Source: Eubacterium pyruvativorans (GTDB taxonomy: Bacteria; Bacillota; Clostridia; Peptostreptococcales; Anaerovoracaceae). Taken from it: 64,000 nucleotides of DNA. Each line of letters starts with the position of its first letter. Within the stretch, counting starts at the first letter, position 1. The notes beneath the pieces were generated by a model, which made no database searches, was not told the DNA's origin, and saw only the letters and a list, made by a program, of their open reading frames with translations. The DNA is taken from the NCBI RefSeq assembly GCF_900102225.1, contig NZ_FNBF01000008.1, forward strand, positions 28,076 to 92,075. Direction: 5' to 3'. This document shows positions 51,191 through 61,500 of this stretch, one piece after another. Position numbers and translations under genes: made by a program.

Positions 51191-52789
51191 TCAGTCCGGA
51201 ATCCGGTACCGGGAGATGATCTTCTCTGCGATCCGGATGCCGTCACAGGCGGAGCTGGTTATGCCTCCTGCATAACCGGCACCTTCTCCGCCCGGGTACA
51301 GACCCGCCACGGTGCTCATCAGCGACCCCCTGTCCCGCAGAATCCGGACCGGTGAGGAGCTCCGGGTTTCCACCGCTGTCATCACCGCATCATCCCGGTC
51401 AAAGCCCCGGAGCTTCCGGCCGAGATGGGGCATCGCCTCCCGGATGGCTTCTGTGCAGAATTCCGGCAGACTGTCCAGCACCGGCGCCGCCGACCGGTCC
51501 CCGTCCCGGAAGCATCCCCAGGTGGTCCGGGGCGGCCGGTACCCGCCCCCTCCGTTCAGGAAGGCAAGCCGCTCGTATTTCTCCTGGAAATCCACCCCGG
51601 ACAGCGGATCAGACGGGTCCGGGAAATCCGTCGTTCTGACGTCAACCAGAAGACCGCTGTTGGCAGTACCGCTGTCCCTGGCCTTCTCACTCATCCCGTT
51701 GGTCACCACGCCGCCTTCTTCGGAAGACGCCACAATCACCCGGCCGCCCGGGCACATGCAGAACGTATAGACCCCCCGGCCGTTCGCACAGTGATAATTC
51801 AGCTTATAAACCGCCGGCGGCAGATCTGGATGACCGGCACTCTCTCCGTACTGTCCACGGTCGATCAGTTCCTGGGGATGCTCGATGCGGACCCCGATGG
51901 AGAACGGTTTCTGTTCCATGGGCACTCCTTCCTTCTTCAGGCTGCGGAAGGTATCCCGGGAGCTGTGCCCCACCGCCAGGATCACATTCTCCGCCGGAAG
52001 GATCTCTTCCCGGCCGTCCTCCCGGTACTTCACCCGGACACCGGTAATCCGCTGCCCCGAATCCGCCTCAGATGCCGGGGAATCCGGCGGAACCGGACCG
52101 GCGACCAGCCTGGTCACCCGGGCACCGAAGCGGATCTCTCCGCCCAGACCGATGATTTCCTGCCGGAGATTCCGGACCACCTTCCGGAGCACGTCCGTGC
52201 CGATATGGGGCATGTGTTCATACAAAATATCCTCGTCCGCCCCCGCTTTCACGAAACTCTCCAGCACGAACCGGATCCGCGGATCCTTGATTCCCGTGGT
52301 GAGTTTGCCGTCGGAAAACGTTCCGGCGCCCCCTTCACCGAACTGTACGTTGCACTCCGGATCCAGAACTCCATCCGCCCAGAATTTCTCCACTGCAGCG
52401 ACCCGCTCTTCCACCCGGCCGCCCCGCTCCAGCACAATCGGGCGATATCCCTGCTGCGCCAGCACCAGGGCAGCGAACATGCCACAGGGGCCAAATCCCA
52501 CGATCACCGGCCGGCAGGCCATTTCTTCCGTCCCCGGCTCCGCCCGGCGGTAGGTAAGATCCGGCGCTTCCGGCAGGTTAAGCTTCCGGTCGCAACTGAA
52601 GTCCACGGTATACACCTTTCGGATGTCCTGCTTCTTCCGGGCATCCACGGACTCCCGGACAATTTCCAGATTCTTCAGCCTGAGCCCCTTTCCGGCGCCC
52701 CTGAGCCCCCGGATGATCTTCTCCGGAATCCGCTCCTTCGGCTCTCCCAGCTTCAGCCGGATCTGTCCCATTCTGTATCGGTATCTCAT
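51191..52789 (-). CDS. NAD(P)/FAD-dependent dehydrogenase (COG2509-like)
   Basis: A 532-residue flavoprotein. The N-terminal ~90 residues form a small ferredoxin-like domain, then the FAD site 'VIVGFGPCGMFAALVLA' and 'IVLERGGRVEERV' follow. 'FGEGGAGTFSDGKLTT', 'AVGHSSRDTF' and 'FCMCPGGRVIVASSE' are signatures of this uncharacterised dehydrogenase family. The C-terminus ends 'GLYPGGEGAGYAGGITSSA'. The substrate is unknown. GGAG precedes the ATG. It lies 29 bases behind the other flavoprotein gene, so the two probably form one transcript. Confidence 0.9.
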   Translation of the reverse strand: MRYRYRMGQIRLKLGEPKERIPEKIIRGLRGAGKGLRLKNLEIVRESVDARKKQDIRKVYTVDFSCDRKLNLPEAPDLTYRRAEPGTEEMACRPVIVGFGPCGMFAALVLAQQGYRPIVLERGGRVEERVAAVEKFWADGVLDPECNVQFGEGGAGTFSDGKLTTGIKDPRIRFVLESFVKAGADEDILYEHMPHIGTDVLRKVVRNLRQEIIGLGGEIRFGARVTRLVAGPVPPDSPASEADSGQRITGVRVKYREDGREEILPAENVILAVGHSSRDTFRSLKKEGVPMEQKPFSIGVRIEHPQELIDRGQYGESAGHPDLPPAVYKLNYHCANGRGVYTFCMCPGGRVIVASSEEGGVVTNGMSEKARDSGTANSGLLVDVRTTDFPDPSDPLSGVDFQEKYERLAFLNGGGGYRPPRTTWGCFRDGDRSAAPVLDSLPEFCTEAIREAMPHLGRKLRGFDRDDAVMTAVETRSSSPVRILRDRGSLMSTVAGLYPGGEGAGYAGGITSSACDGIRIAEKIISRYRIPD

Positions 52790-52818
52790 CTTGCCTCATT
52801 TCTCCTGTGTAATCGCAA

Positions 52819-53994
52819 TTATTCTTCTCCCGAAAACCGGACCGCCATAGCCCGCCCCGCCCGGATGCCGGTCTCCCAGGCGTGCTGCAGATTGTATCCG
52901 CCGCAGGGGCCGTCATAGTCCAGAACTTCTCCTGCCAGATAGAGGCCGGGGACAAAAACCGACTGCATGGTCGTTCGGTCCACCTCGTTCTCCGGCACGC
53001 CGCCCTTCGTGACCTGGGCGAAATCCCAGCCTTTCACGCCCTTCGGATGCAGCGGCCAGTTCTTCAGAAGTTCTGCCGCCTCCGATACCCTTTCTCCGGC
53101 CTGTTCCCAGAGGAAATCGGCCAGATTCCGGCGGAGAAGCATCCGGAGCGGTGTCCGGCCCGGCCGCAGGGCCTGTTCTTCCGCGAGCATTGTCCGGACC
53201 TGTTCCGGCTTCATATCCGGCGCCAGATCCACCCGGATGGTATAATCGTCAAATCCGTTTCGCAGGTTCTTTCCCTCCGGAATCGTCAGACAGCGGCTGG
53301 CATTAAACACCACAATCCCGGAAATCCCGTATTTCGTGATCTGAAGTTCCCCCCGTTCCCGGAAGACCGGATCTTCCGCAGACCATACCCCAACCTCAGC
53401 CGGCGTCCGGACACCGGCCGCCCGGGAGAGATCTTCCTTCGTTTCCACCGCCGAGAGGACCGGTGCCAGCCGTGTGACCCGGTGACCCATAGACCCGGCC
53501 AGTTTTCCGCCGTCGCCAGTGGTGCCGAAGGCCGGTCCGGCTTTCCCGCCGGCAGCAAGCAGCACCTGATCCGCATGGGTTTCTCCGCCCTTCCATGTGA
53601 TGCGAAACGGCTTTCCCTGCTCCGGCGGCCGGATTCCTGTCACAGCCGCCCCGGTGATGCATTCCACCCCCAGCTGATCCATCCGGTCCTTCAGGGCATC
53701 CCGCACATCCCGGGCATCCTCCGTATACGGGTAGATCCGCCCCTCCTCTTCCCGGGTCAGAATGCCCAGGTGACGGAAGAATGACCGGATCTCCGGAAAT
53801 CCCGGACAGTTCCGGTTGGACAGATTGCAGCGGCCGTTTCCGGTGGCCAGAATTTTCTTTCCCGGCTCCTCCTTCTTCTCCAGAACCAGAATCCGGGCGC
53901 CGGGCGCCTGTTCCCCCGCTGTGACGGCAGCGGCCATTCCCGCTGCACCTGCCCCGATGATGAGAATATCATATTTCTTCTGTGCTGTTTTCAT
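52819..53994 (-). CDS. HI0933/BaiN-like flavoprotein
   Basis: A 391-residue FAD protein of the HI0933 family. It shows 'ILIIGAGAAGMAAAVTA', 'LEKKEEPGKKILATGNGRCNLSN' (read in parts, the family hallmark), 'LLAAGGKAGPAFGTTGDG', 'VTKGGVPENEVD' and 'LYLAGEVLDYDGPCGGYNLQ'. BaiN in gut Clostridia was proposed to act in bile-acid dehydroxylation, but most family members have no known substrate, so no role is claimed. The start at 53994 is preferred over a GTG 11 codons upstream, which lacks a ribosome binding site. Confidence 0.9.
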   Translation of the reverse strand: MKTAQKKYDILIIGAGAAGMAAAVTAGEQAPGARILVLEKKEEPGKKILATGNGRCNLSNRNCPGFPEIRSFFRHLGILTREEEGRIYPYTEDARDVRDALKDRMDQLGVECITGAAVTGIRPPEQGKPFRITWKGGETHADQVLLAAGGKAGPAFGTTGDGGKLAGSMGHRVTRLAPVLSAVETKEDLSRAAGVRTPAEVGVWSAEDPVFRERGELQITKYGISGIVVFNASRCLTIPEGKNLRNGFDDYTIRVDLAPDMKPEQVRTMLAEEQALRPGRTPLRMLLRRNLADFLWEQAGERVSEAAELLKNWPLHPKGVKGWDFAQVTKGGVPENEVDRTTMQSVFVPGLYLAGEVLDYDGPCGGYNLQHAWETGIRAGRAMAVRFSGEE

Positions 53995-54036
53995 TCCCGC
54001 TTCCGTCCTCTCTTCCTTTCGGATCACTGACAGTAC

Positions 54037-54042
54037 ATTGTA
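54037..54042 (-). promoter_or_regulatory. -10 element of the flavoprotein pair
   Basis: TGT-TACAAT on the minus strand, about 43 bases before the ATG; an extended -10. Confidence 0.55.
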
Positions 54043-54084
54043 ACATCATTCCGGGGAATCCGCCACGAAAACCCGGAAGGGTGA

Positions 54085-54090
54085 TATAAT
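54085..54090 (+). promoter_or_regulatory. -10 element of the MFS-dinB pair
   Basis: TGA-TATAAT, an extended -10 about 84 bases before the transporter ATG; no good -35. Confidence 0.6.
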
Positions 54091-54173
54091 GAGTGCATGG
54101 TCCGGCCGCCTGCGCAGTTCTTTTTTGTCTGTCCCCGGACCGGAAGAAAATGCCGATTACACAGGAGCAAGAT

Positions 54174-55628
54174 ATGTATCATTACAGAAAATCCGAGGCG
54201 CCGGGCAGGCCGCCGAAGGAGCGAAAAGCAGCCCTTCGCATGACCATGACCACGGCATTCATCACCACCTTCATGGGCAGCGCCCTGAACCTGTCCGTGC
54301 CCGCCATGGAAACCGAATTCCGGGTGAGTGCGGCGACGGTGGGATGGGTCGTCACAGCATTTACCCTTTCCGTGGCTGCGCTGAGTGTGCCCATGGGGAA
54401 GATCGCCGATTCTACCGGCAGGAGGAGGGTGCTGCTCCTGGGGATCGGGTCATTCGCCCTCTTCAGCCTGTGCTGCGCCTTCTCCGGCTCCATCCGAACA
54501 GTCATTCTCTTCCGGGTGCTGCAGGGCGTGTCGGCTTCTATGATTTTCGCCACAAACAATGCGATCCTGCTCAGTGTGTTTCCTTATACGGAGCACGGCA
54601 GGGTACTGGGGCTTTCCGTCGCTGCCACGTACACGGGGCTCAGCGCAGGACCGGTCATCGGCGGTTTTTTGAACGGCACCTTCGGCTGGCGCTCTATTTT
54701 CCTGGTCACCTGCGGCATTTCACTGGCGGCACTGGCCTTCGCTTTCGCCGGGGCACCGGAACGAAGCGCCGGCACTGCCCGGAAGGGGATCAGCGATGTG
54801 CCGGGCAACATATTGTATATCGCCATGATCACCGCTATTCTCTACGGCATGTCCAGTCTGTCGGTCTCTCCCCGGGGGAAGTGGATTCTGGGAACGGGAA
54901 TCCTTCTGATGCTGCTCTTCGGATTCCGGGAAACCCGCACCGAAGACCCGGTGATCCGGATGTCCATGTTCTCCCGGGACGCCGGATTCACGCTGTCCAA
55001 TCTGGCCGCCCTGCTGAATTATGCAGCCACCTTCGCCATCAGTTACCTGGTCAGTATCTATCTCCAGGTGGTCATGGGATATTCCTCCCGGACGGCAGGG
55101 CTGATTCTGATTTTCATGCCTCTGGTGCAGGCGGCTTTCTCTCCCCTCATGGGACGGCTTTCGGACCGGATCCCGCCGTATAAGCTGGCCACCGGGGGGA
55201 TGATTCTGTGTGTTGCCGGACTGGCGCTGTTCAGCCGCCTGGGGATGAAGACCCCTCTGTGGTATGTCATCATGACGCTGATTCTGGTGGGGTTCGGGTT
55301 CGCACTGTTCTCCTCACCCAATACCAATGCCATTTTACGTTCGGTCAGCGATGCAGAGTACAGCGTGGCGAACTCGATTCTCAGCACCATGCGCACTGCT
55401 GGCCAGGGAGCGGCCATGGCCATTGTCACCATTGTGGTGGGACTGAACCTGGGAAATGCCGCTCTGACAGAAACCACCCCTCGGCTTCTGGTGCTCACCC
55501 TGCACCGCTGCTTCCTGATTTTCATCGTACTGTCCGTCATCGGGGTATTTTTTTCCATGAAACGGGGCGGCGCAGCCCGGGATCCCCATACGGAAACAAT
55601 GGAAGGAGGAGAGCCATGGACCGAGTAA
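54174..55628 (+). CDS. MFS multidrug-type transporter (DHA2-like)
   Basis: A 484-residue membrane transporter. The first half holds 'TMTTAFITTFMGSALNLSVPAME' (read in parts) and the MFS motif A 'GKIADSTGRRRVLLLG'. 'RVLQGVSASMIFATNNA' and 'SAGPVIGGFLNGTFGWRSIF' are motifs of proton-driven drug exporters. Around 14 membrane spans are likely. Substrate unknown. AGGAG lies 6 bases before the ATG at 54174. Its last 13 bases overlap dinB, so transporter and polymerase are made from one message. Confidence 0.9.
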   Translation: MYHYRKSEAPGRPPKERKAALRMTMTTAFITTFMGSALNLSVPAMETEFRVSAATVGWVVTAFTLSVAALSVPMGKIADSTGRRRVLLLGIGSFALFSLCCAFSGSIRTVILFRVLQGVSASMIFATNNAILLSVFPYTEHGRVLGLSVAATYTGLSAGPVIGGFLNGTFGWRSIFLVTCGISLAALAFAFAGAPERSAGTARKGISDVPGNILYIAMITAILYGMSSLSVSPRGKWILGTGILLMLLFGFRETRTEDPVIRMSMFSRDAGFTLSNLAALLNYAATFAISYLVSIYLQVVMGYSSRTAGLILIFMPLVQAAFSPLMGRLSDRIPPYKLATGGMILCVAGLALFSRLGMKTPLWYVIMTLILVGFGFALFSSPNTNAILRSVSDAEYSVANSILSTMRTAGQGAAMAIVTIVVGLNLGNAALTETTPRLLVLTLHRCFLIFIVLSVIGVFFSMKRGGAARDPHTETMEGGEPWTE

Positions 55629-56836
55629 TCCTGCACTGCGATATGAACAGTTTCTATGCTTCCATCGAACTGCTGGACCATCCGGAGTACCGGAACGTGC
55701 CGATGGCGGTCAGCGGCGATCCTGCCAGCCGCCACGGCATCATTCTGGCGAAGAATGAGCCGGCGAAGAAGTACGGCATCCGCACGGCAGAAACGGTGTG
55801 GCAGGCGAAGCGGAAATGTCCGAATCTGGTACTGCTTCCGCCGCACCGGGAAAAGTACCGGGATTATCACCAACGGATCAATGCCATATTCCTGGATTAT
55901 ACCGAACTGGTGGAGCCATTCAGCATCGATGAATCCTGGCTGGATGTCACCGGCAGCCGGAAACTGTTCGGTTCCGGAAAGGAAATCGCCGACACCATCC
56001 GCCGCCGTGTCCGGGACGAACTGGGACTGACCCTCTCTGCCGGCGTATCCTTCAACAAGATCTTCGCCAAGATGGGCAGCGAATACCGAAAGCCGGATGC
56101 GACCACTGTCATCAGCCGGGAGAACTACCAGGCGGTACTGTGGCCGCTCCCGGTGAGTGATTTTTTCTTTGTGGGAAGAGCCACCGCATCCCGGCTCTCG
56201 GGCATTGGCATTGAAACCATCGGGGATCTGGCGGAGGCCGAGGAATCGGTGCTGATCCGGCTGCTGGGGAAGCAGGGATCCAAGCTCCGGCAGGCGGCCC
56301 GGGGAGAAGACGAGACACCGGTGCGCCGGTATGACGAAAAAAGGCAGGCGAAATCCGTGGGAAACGGGGTCACCTTCCCCCGGGATCTGACGGAAGAGGA
56401 TGATATTCTCGCAGCAATCACCTCTCTCAGTGACACGGTTTCCGCCCGGCTCAGGAAAGCCGGGCTCCGGGCCGGGGGCGTGAAAGTGGACATCAAGGAC
56501 CCGTCTCTGGTCACCATTTCCCGGCAGATGAAACTGGATGACCCGACGGACCGGGCCGCCGACATCATCCGGGCCGCCATGGATCTGATCCGGGGCACAG
56601 TCGCCCCCGGCAGTCCGATCCGTCTTCTGACCGTAACTGCCATTCATCTGGAAGAGAAGAATGCGCCCCGCCAGCTGAACCTGTTCGGAGCGCTTTCGTC
56701 CCGGGCACCAGAAACTGCCGGTGCGTCCGGTCAGGCGGAAGATCGCACCATGGAATACACCATGGACGAGATCCGGCGGAAATTCGGCCGGGATGCGATC
56801 GGGTTCGCAAGCTCTTCGAAGCGGAAACAGGATTAA
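55616..56836 (+). CDS. dinB: Y-family DNA polymerase IV
   Basis: A 406-residue translesion polymerase. Catalytic residues lie in 'LHCDMNSFYASIELL' and 'FSIDESWLDVTGS'. 'SAGVSFNKIFAKMGSEYRKP' and the little-finger domain follow. A beta-clamp-binding motif QLNLFG is near residue 360, as in Pol IV. AGGAGG is 6 bases before the ATG. It overlaps the transporter gene by 13 bases. I see no LexA box before the transporter. Confidence 0.94.
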   Translation: MDRVILHCDMNSFYASIELLDHPEYRNVPMAVSGDPASRHGIILAKNEPAKKYGIRTAETVWQAKRKCPNLVLLPPHREKYRDYHQRINAIFLDYTELVEPFSIDESWLDVTGSRKLFGSGKEIADTIRRRVRDELGLTLSAGVSFNKIFAKMGSEYRKPDATTVISRENYQAVLWPLPVSDFFFVGRATASRLSGIGIETIGDLAEAEESVLIRLLGKQGSKLRQAARGEDETPVRRYDEKRQAKSVGNGVTFPRDLTEEDDILAAITSLSDTVSARLRKAGLRAGGVKVDIKDPSLVTISRQMKLDDPTDRAADIIRAAMDLIRGTVAPGSPIRLLTVTAIHLEEKNAPRQLNLFGALSSRAPETAGASGQAEDRTMEYTMDEIRRKFGRDAIGFASSSKRKQD

Positions 56837-56852
56837 CGAAAGAATGCAAGAG

Positions 56853-56892
56853 GCGGCGCAGCGGGAAAAACGATTCCCGCTGCGCCGCTTTC
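56853..56892. terminator. Terminator after dinB
   Basis: GCGGCGCAGCGGGAA (56853-56867) pairs perfectly with 56874-56888, followed by TTTC. Lying between convergent genes, it probably serves the flavodoxin unit too. Confidence 0.85.
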
Positions 56893-56913
56893 TCAGTTCT
56901 AAAGATGCAGTTT

Positions 56914-57444
56914 TCAGGCTGACAGGGCTCGGATCCGCTCCACCATTGGTTTAATCCTGTTCCGGTCCACCAGATCACAGCCGTGGTCGAAGTATCCCGC
57001 CAGGGTGGCGCCGAAGGAGTTGGCATCTCCGTCGTCGATCATCTTCCTGACCCAGGCGACAATGCGTCGGTCCAGCCCCTTCTGCTTCGCCGGATCGAAG
57101 GCGCCCGGGAAATACCAGTGAGGCACATCCGCCATCTGCTTCGTGAAATTGATGTCGTCCGCCTGTTCCCGGTTAGCCGCATTGTCGATCGTGATTCCGA
57201 CGCCGAAGCAGAGGATTTCCTTTCCATCGAATTTCTTCCGGATGTTCTTCCGAATGAAATCCAGATTCCGGATGCCGCCGGAATAGATCCCTCCGCCGTA
57301 AACCAGAATATCATAATCCGCCACGTCCCGGGGCTTCAGCCCGTCTGCACTGAACAGATCCGCCCCGGTATCCTGGGCGATCCATTCCGCATACTGCTTC
57401 GCTACCCCGTGCTTCGAACTGTAGATCACTGCGATTTTCTTCAT
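56914..57444 (-). CDS. Flavodoxin domain protein
   Basis: A 176-residue flavodoxin-fold protein. The FMN phosphate loop is 'IYSSKHGVAKQYA' at the N-terminus, then 'DILVYGGGIYSGGI' and 'ILCFGVGITIDN'. It resembles the flavodoxin family that includes HemG-type protoporphyrinogen oxidases, but no heme genes are nearby, so a general electron-transfer role is more likely. GGAG is 5 bases before the ATG at 57444. It is the third gene after dnaE-pfkA, 34 bases on. Confidence 0.85.
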   Translation of the reverse strand: MKKIAVIYSSKHGVAKQYAEWIAQDTGADLFSADGLKPRDVADYDILVYGGGIYSGGIRNLDFIRKNIRKKFDGKEILCFGVGITIDNAANREQADDINFTKQMADVPHWYFPGAFDPAKQKGLDRRIVAWVRKMIDDGDANSFGATLAGYFDHGCDLVDRNRIKPMVERIRALSA

Positions 57445-57478
57445 GCCTTCTCCTCGTATCCTCCGGCCGGTTATCCCG

Positions 57479-58447
57479 TCACTTCGCCAGGACACCGATC
57501 ATATCGTACATTTCTTCATCGAACGGACGCTTCTGCTGCAGCGCCTCCTCCAGGTCATAGGCCACAATCCGGCCGTTTACTGTGCCGATGGCCTTGCTCT
57601 GGCTGCCGCCGTCTGCCAGCAGATCCGCCGCTTTCACACCGCAGAGGGTGGCCAGAAGCCGGTCCCGCATGGTCGGCTCGCCGCCCCGCTGCAGGTAGGA
57701 CAGAATGACCACTTTCGTTTCCTTTCCGGTCTTCTCCTGAACCTGACGGGCCAGCTCCGCAGAAGAAATGTCAACTCCTTCGGCCTTGATGATAATGTTG
57801 TGACGCTTGCCCCGGTTCCGGCTGATGACGATCTTCCGGCACAGTTCATTCAGATCAAAAGGACGCTCCGGCACCAGAACCTCTTCTGCACCTCCGGTGA
57901 GACCGGAATAGAGGGCGATGTCCCCGCAGTTTCTGCCCATCACTTCCACGATGACTGCCCGTTCATGCGCAGAGGAAGTGTCCCGGAGTTTTCCGATGGC
58001 GTCCAGCACCGTCGCCACCGCCGTATCGAATCCGATGGTGTAATCTGTATAGCCCAGATCATTATCGATGGTTCCCGGCACCCCCATGACGGTGATGCCG
58101 TGCTTCGCCAGGCTGAGACCGCCCCGCATACTGCCGTCTCCGCCGATCACCACCAGGCCGTCGATCCCGAAGGTCTCCAGCATCATCGCTGCCTTCGCCT
58201 GGCCTTCCTCGGTCATGAAGCGCTTGCTTCTGGCTGTCATCAGGAAGGTGCCACCCCGCTGCATGATGTCCCCTACGGAACTTCTGTCCAGCTGACTGAT
58301 CTCCCCGTCCAGCAGACCTTCATATCCCCGGCTGATTCCGTAGACTTCCATTCCCTTCTCGATCCCCGCTCTGACCACTGCGCGGATTGCCGCATTCATG
58401 CCCGGACTGTCTCCGCCGCTGGTCAGTACTCCGATTTTCCTGCCCAT
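57479..58447 (-). CDS. pfkA: 6-phosphofructokinase
   Basis: A 322-residue glycolytic kinase phosphorylating fructose 6-phosphate. It shows 'LTSGGDSPGMNAAIRA', the ATP site 'GGDGS' (residues 102-106), the catalytic 'PGTIDND' (124-130), 'MGRNCGDIAL' and 'LQRGGEPTMRDR'. GGDGS and PGTIDND (rather than GGDD and PKTIDND) point to ATP rather than pyrophosphate as donor. AAAAGGAG precedes the ATG. It lies 60 bases after dnaE, the usual dnaE-pfkA order of Clostridia. Confidence 0.95.
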   Translation of the reverse strand: MGRKIGVLTSGGDSPGMNAAIRAVVRAGIEKGMEVYGISRGYEGLLDGEISQLDRSSVGDIMQRGGTFLMTARSKRFMTEEGQAKAAMMLETFGIDGLVVIGGDGSMRGGLSLAKHGITVMGVPGTIDNDLGYTDYTIGFDTAVATVLDAIGKLRDTSSAHERAVIVEVMGRNCGDIALYSGLTGGAEEVLVPERPFDLNELCRKIVISRNRGKRHNIIIKAEGVDISSAELARQVQEKTGKETKVVILSYLQRGGEPTMRDRLLATLCGVKAADLLADGGSQSKAIGTVNGRIVAYDLEEALQQKRPFDEEMYDMIGVLAK

Positions 58448-58507
58448 ATGATTCTCCTTTTCCTGTCATCTGACTGCCCCGCCGGGATACCCGGCCGGAG
58501 ATCTATG

Positions 58508-61500
58508 TCACACATTGATTTTCACGTTGTCTCTTCCGGCCATCTCCGTCAGCACCCGTTTCAGCTCCCGGGAAGGAGAAACCCCCTTTCCGGGTCCGGT
58601 CTTCATAACCGTGCCGTTCTGGCGGTAGATCATCACCGGCGTATCCCCGGGGTGATCCGCAAATACTGTAGTCAGAATAGCGATCATCTGTTTTTCGTTT
58701 ACATTCCTCGGAATGCGGATCTTCACCAGATCAGCTTCCCGAAGATCCGGGCGAACCCCGGAACCGGCCGGATCGTCCGGATTTCTCCGGCCTCTCCGGA
58801 ATCCGTCCTTCATCTGATCCGCCTCCGGCGAATCCAGACCGGCCACCGCATCCGCCAGCAGCTTCGGCGCTTCGCCTTCCTTGAAGTTCAGTTTACCACG
58901 GATCGCCACCACGTTGTCCTCAAAAATATCGTCCTGATATCTTTCGTACACATTCGGGAAGACGATTACCTCGGATGTGCCGTACAGATCTTCCAGGTCC
59001 ACGAAAGCCATCATTTTCGAATTCTTGGTGATCAGATTCTTCTTTCCGGTGATCATTCCGGCCATCACCACAGTCATTCCGTCCCGGATTCTTCCGTTCC
59101 GGTCTGCGCCGCCGGTGTAACCCCCTTCGGATACGGACCCGTCCTCCGGCTGTTCTCCCTCCGAAACTTCCAGTTCTGCAGAGGTAACGGTGGCAACCTG
59201 CCCCAGCCGGTCCGCATACGCATCCAGCGGATGACCCGTGATATAGACACCCAGCATTTCCTTTTCCAGCGCCAGCAGCATTTTTTTGTCGAAATTCTTC
59301 ACCCGGGGAAGTTCCGAGGAAGTGTCGCCGCTGTTCATGTCGTCACTGTTCAGCTGGAACAGCGAGATCTGTCCCGCCACATTCCGACGGGCATCATTCT
59401 GGGCCGCCTCCATCAATCCCTCATATACGGCCAGATGGGCCGCCCGGTTCTCGTTCAGACAATCCAGCGCCCCGGCCCGGATGAGGCTTTCCACGGCCTT
59501 CCGGTTCACAATGCCCACATCGATATTGTCGATGAACTGGAAGATGTCCTCCGGCAGGCCTTTTTTCTCCCGGCTCTCGATGATGTTTTCGATGGCATTT
59601 TCACCCACGTTTTTCACACCCAGCAGGCCGAACCGGATCTTTCCGTTTGAAACGGTGAATTTCTTCTCACTCTCATTCACGCTGGGCGGCAGCACATCGA
59701 TGTGAAACGCACTGCAGGTGCGGATATACCGGGCGATCTGACGGGTGTTCCCCATCTCACTGCTCAGCAGAGCTGCCATAAATTCCACAGTATAGTGCCG
59801 CTTCAGCCATGCAGTCTGATACGCCAGCACGGCATAGGCCGCAGCGTGGGACTTGTTGAACGCATACTGGGCGAACGTCTCCATGTCGGCGAAAATCTGC
59901 TCTGCCGCCTCTTCCGAGATGCCGTTTCGAACGCACCCAGGAATCTCCACTGTGCCGTCTGCCCCAACTTTTCCGTGGATGAAATATTCTTTCTCCTCCA
60001 GCATGACAGACTGCTTCTTCTTCGACATGGCCCGCCGAACCAGATCGGACCGGCCGTAACTGTAGCCCGCCAGATCCCGGACGATCTGCATCACCTGTTC
60101 CTGATAAACCAGGCATCCGTATGTTACATCCAGAATGTGAGCCAGTTCCGGCGTGACATACTGAATCTTTTCCGGATTCTTCTTGTTTTCAATATAACGG
60201 GGAATCGAGTCCATCGGACCCGGACGGTACAGGGAAATGCCCGCCACAATGTCCTCGAAGCATCCGGGCCTGAGTGCCTTCATGAAGGCGGTCATTCCAC
60301 CGCTTTCCAGCTGGAACACACCGTCTGTCTCCCCGTCAGAGATCATCCGGTACACCTCCGGATCATCGTAGGTGAGTTTCGTCAGATCGATGGTTTTCCC
60401 GTAATCCTTCCGGATCAGCTCCAGCGCATCCCGGATCACCGTCAGGTTCCGGAGGCCCAGGAAGTCCATCTTCAGCAGACCCAGCTCCTCGATGGTGGTC
60501 ATGTCAAACTGTGTGGCAACACCCTTGTCCGTGGCGTACAGCGGGACGTATTCCATCACCGGTTTCCGGGAGATCACCACCCCCGCCGCATGGGTTGAGG
60601 CGTGGCGGGGCATTCCTTCCAGCTGCCGGGAAATGTCAATGACTTTCTTCACCCGGTCATCCCCGTCATACATCTGCCTGAGTTCCGGGCTGACTTCCAG
60701 TGCCTTGTCCAGGGTCATGTGCAGATCGAAGGGAATGGCCTTCGCAATCTTGTCCGTATCCGCATAACTCACGTCCAGGGCCCGGCCCACATCCCGGACC
60801 ACCGCCTTCGCCTTCAGTGTTCCGAAGGTGATGATCTGAGAAACATTGTCCCGCCCGTATTTCCGCTTGACGTATTCGATGACCTCCCCCCGGCGCTCGA
60901 TGCAGAAATCCACATCGATATCCGGCATGCTGACCCGCTCCGGATTCAGAAACCGCTCGAAAATCAGCTGGTTCCGGATCGGGTCGATGTCTGTGATCCG
61001 AAGGCAGTAGGCCACCAGAGAACCGGCGGCGGATCCCCGGCCGGGGCCCACCACGATGCCGCTGTTCTTTGCAAAGTTAATGAAATCCCAGACGATCAGG
61101 AAGTACTCCACGTAACCCATGGATACAATGACCCCGAGCTCGTACTCCAGCCTGTCCCGTAATTCCTGCGTCACCTCTTCATACCGATCTGCCAGTCCCT
61201 CCCGGCAGAGGCTGCGAAGATATTCTTCGTTCGTGAAGCCCTCCGGCGGAATGAACTCCGGCAGATGATACTGGCCAAAGGTGAATTCCACATTACATTG
61301 CTGCGCAATTTTCTGTGTGTTTTCCAGGGCCTCCGGATAATTCCGGAACAGTTCCCGCATTTCCTCTTCACTCTTCAGATAGAACTGATCCGTGGCATAC
61401 CGCATCCGCTTCGGATCGTGAATGCTGGTCGCAGTCTGTACTGCCAGCAGCACATCATGGGCCACCGCATCCTGCTGCTCCACGTAATGAACGTCGTTAG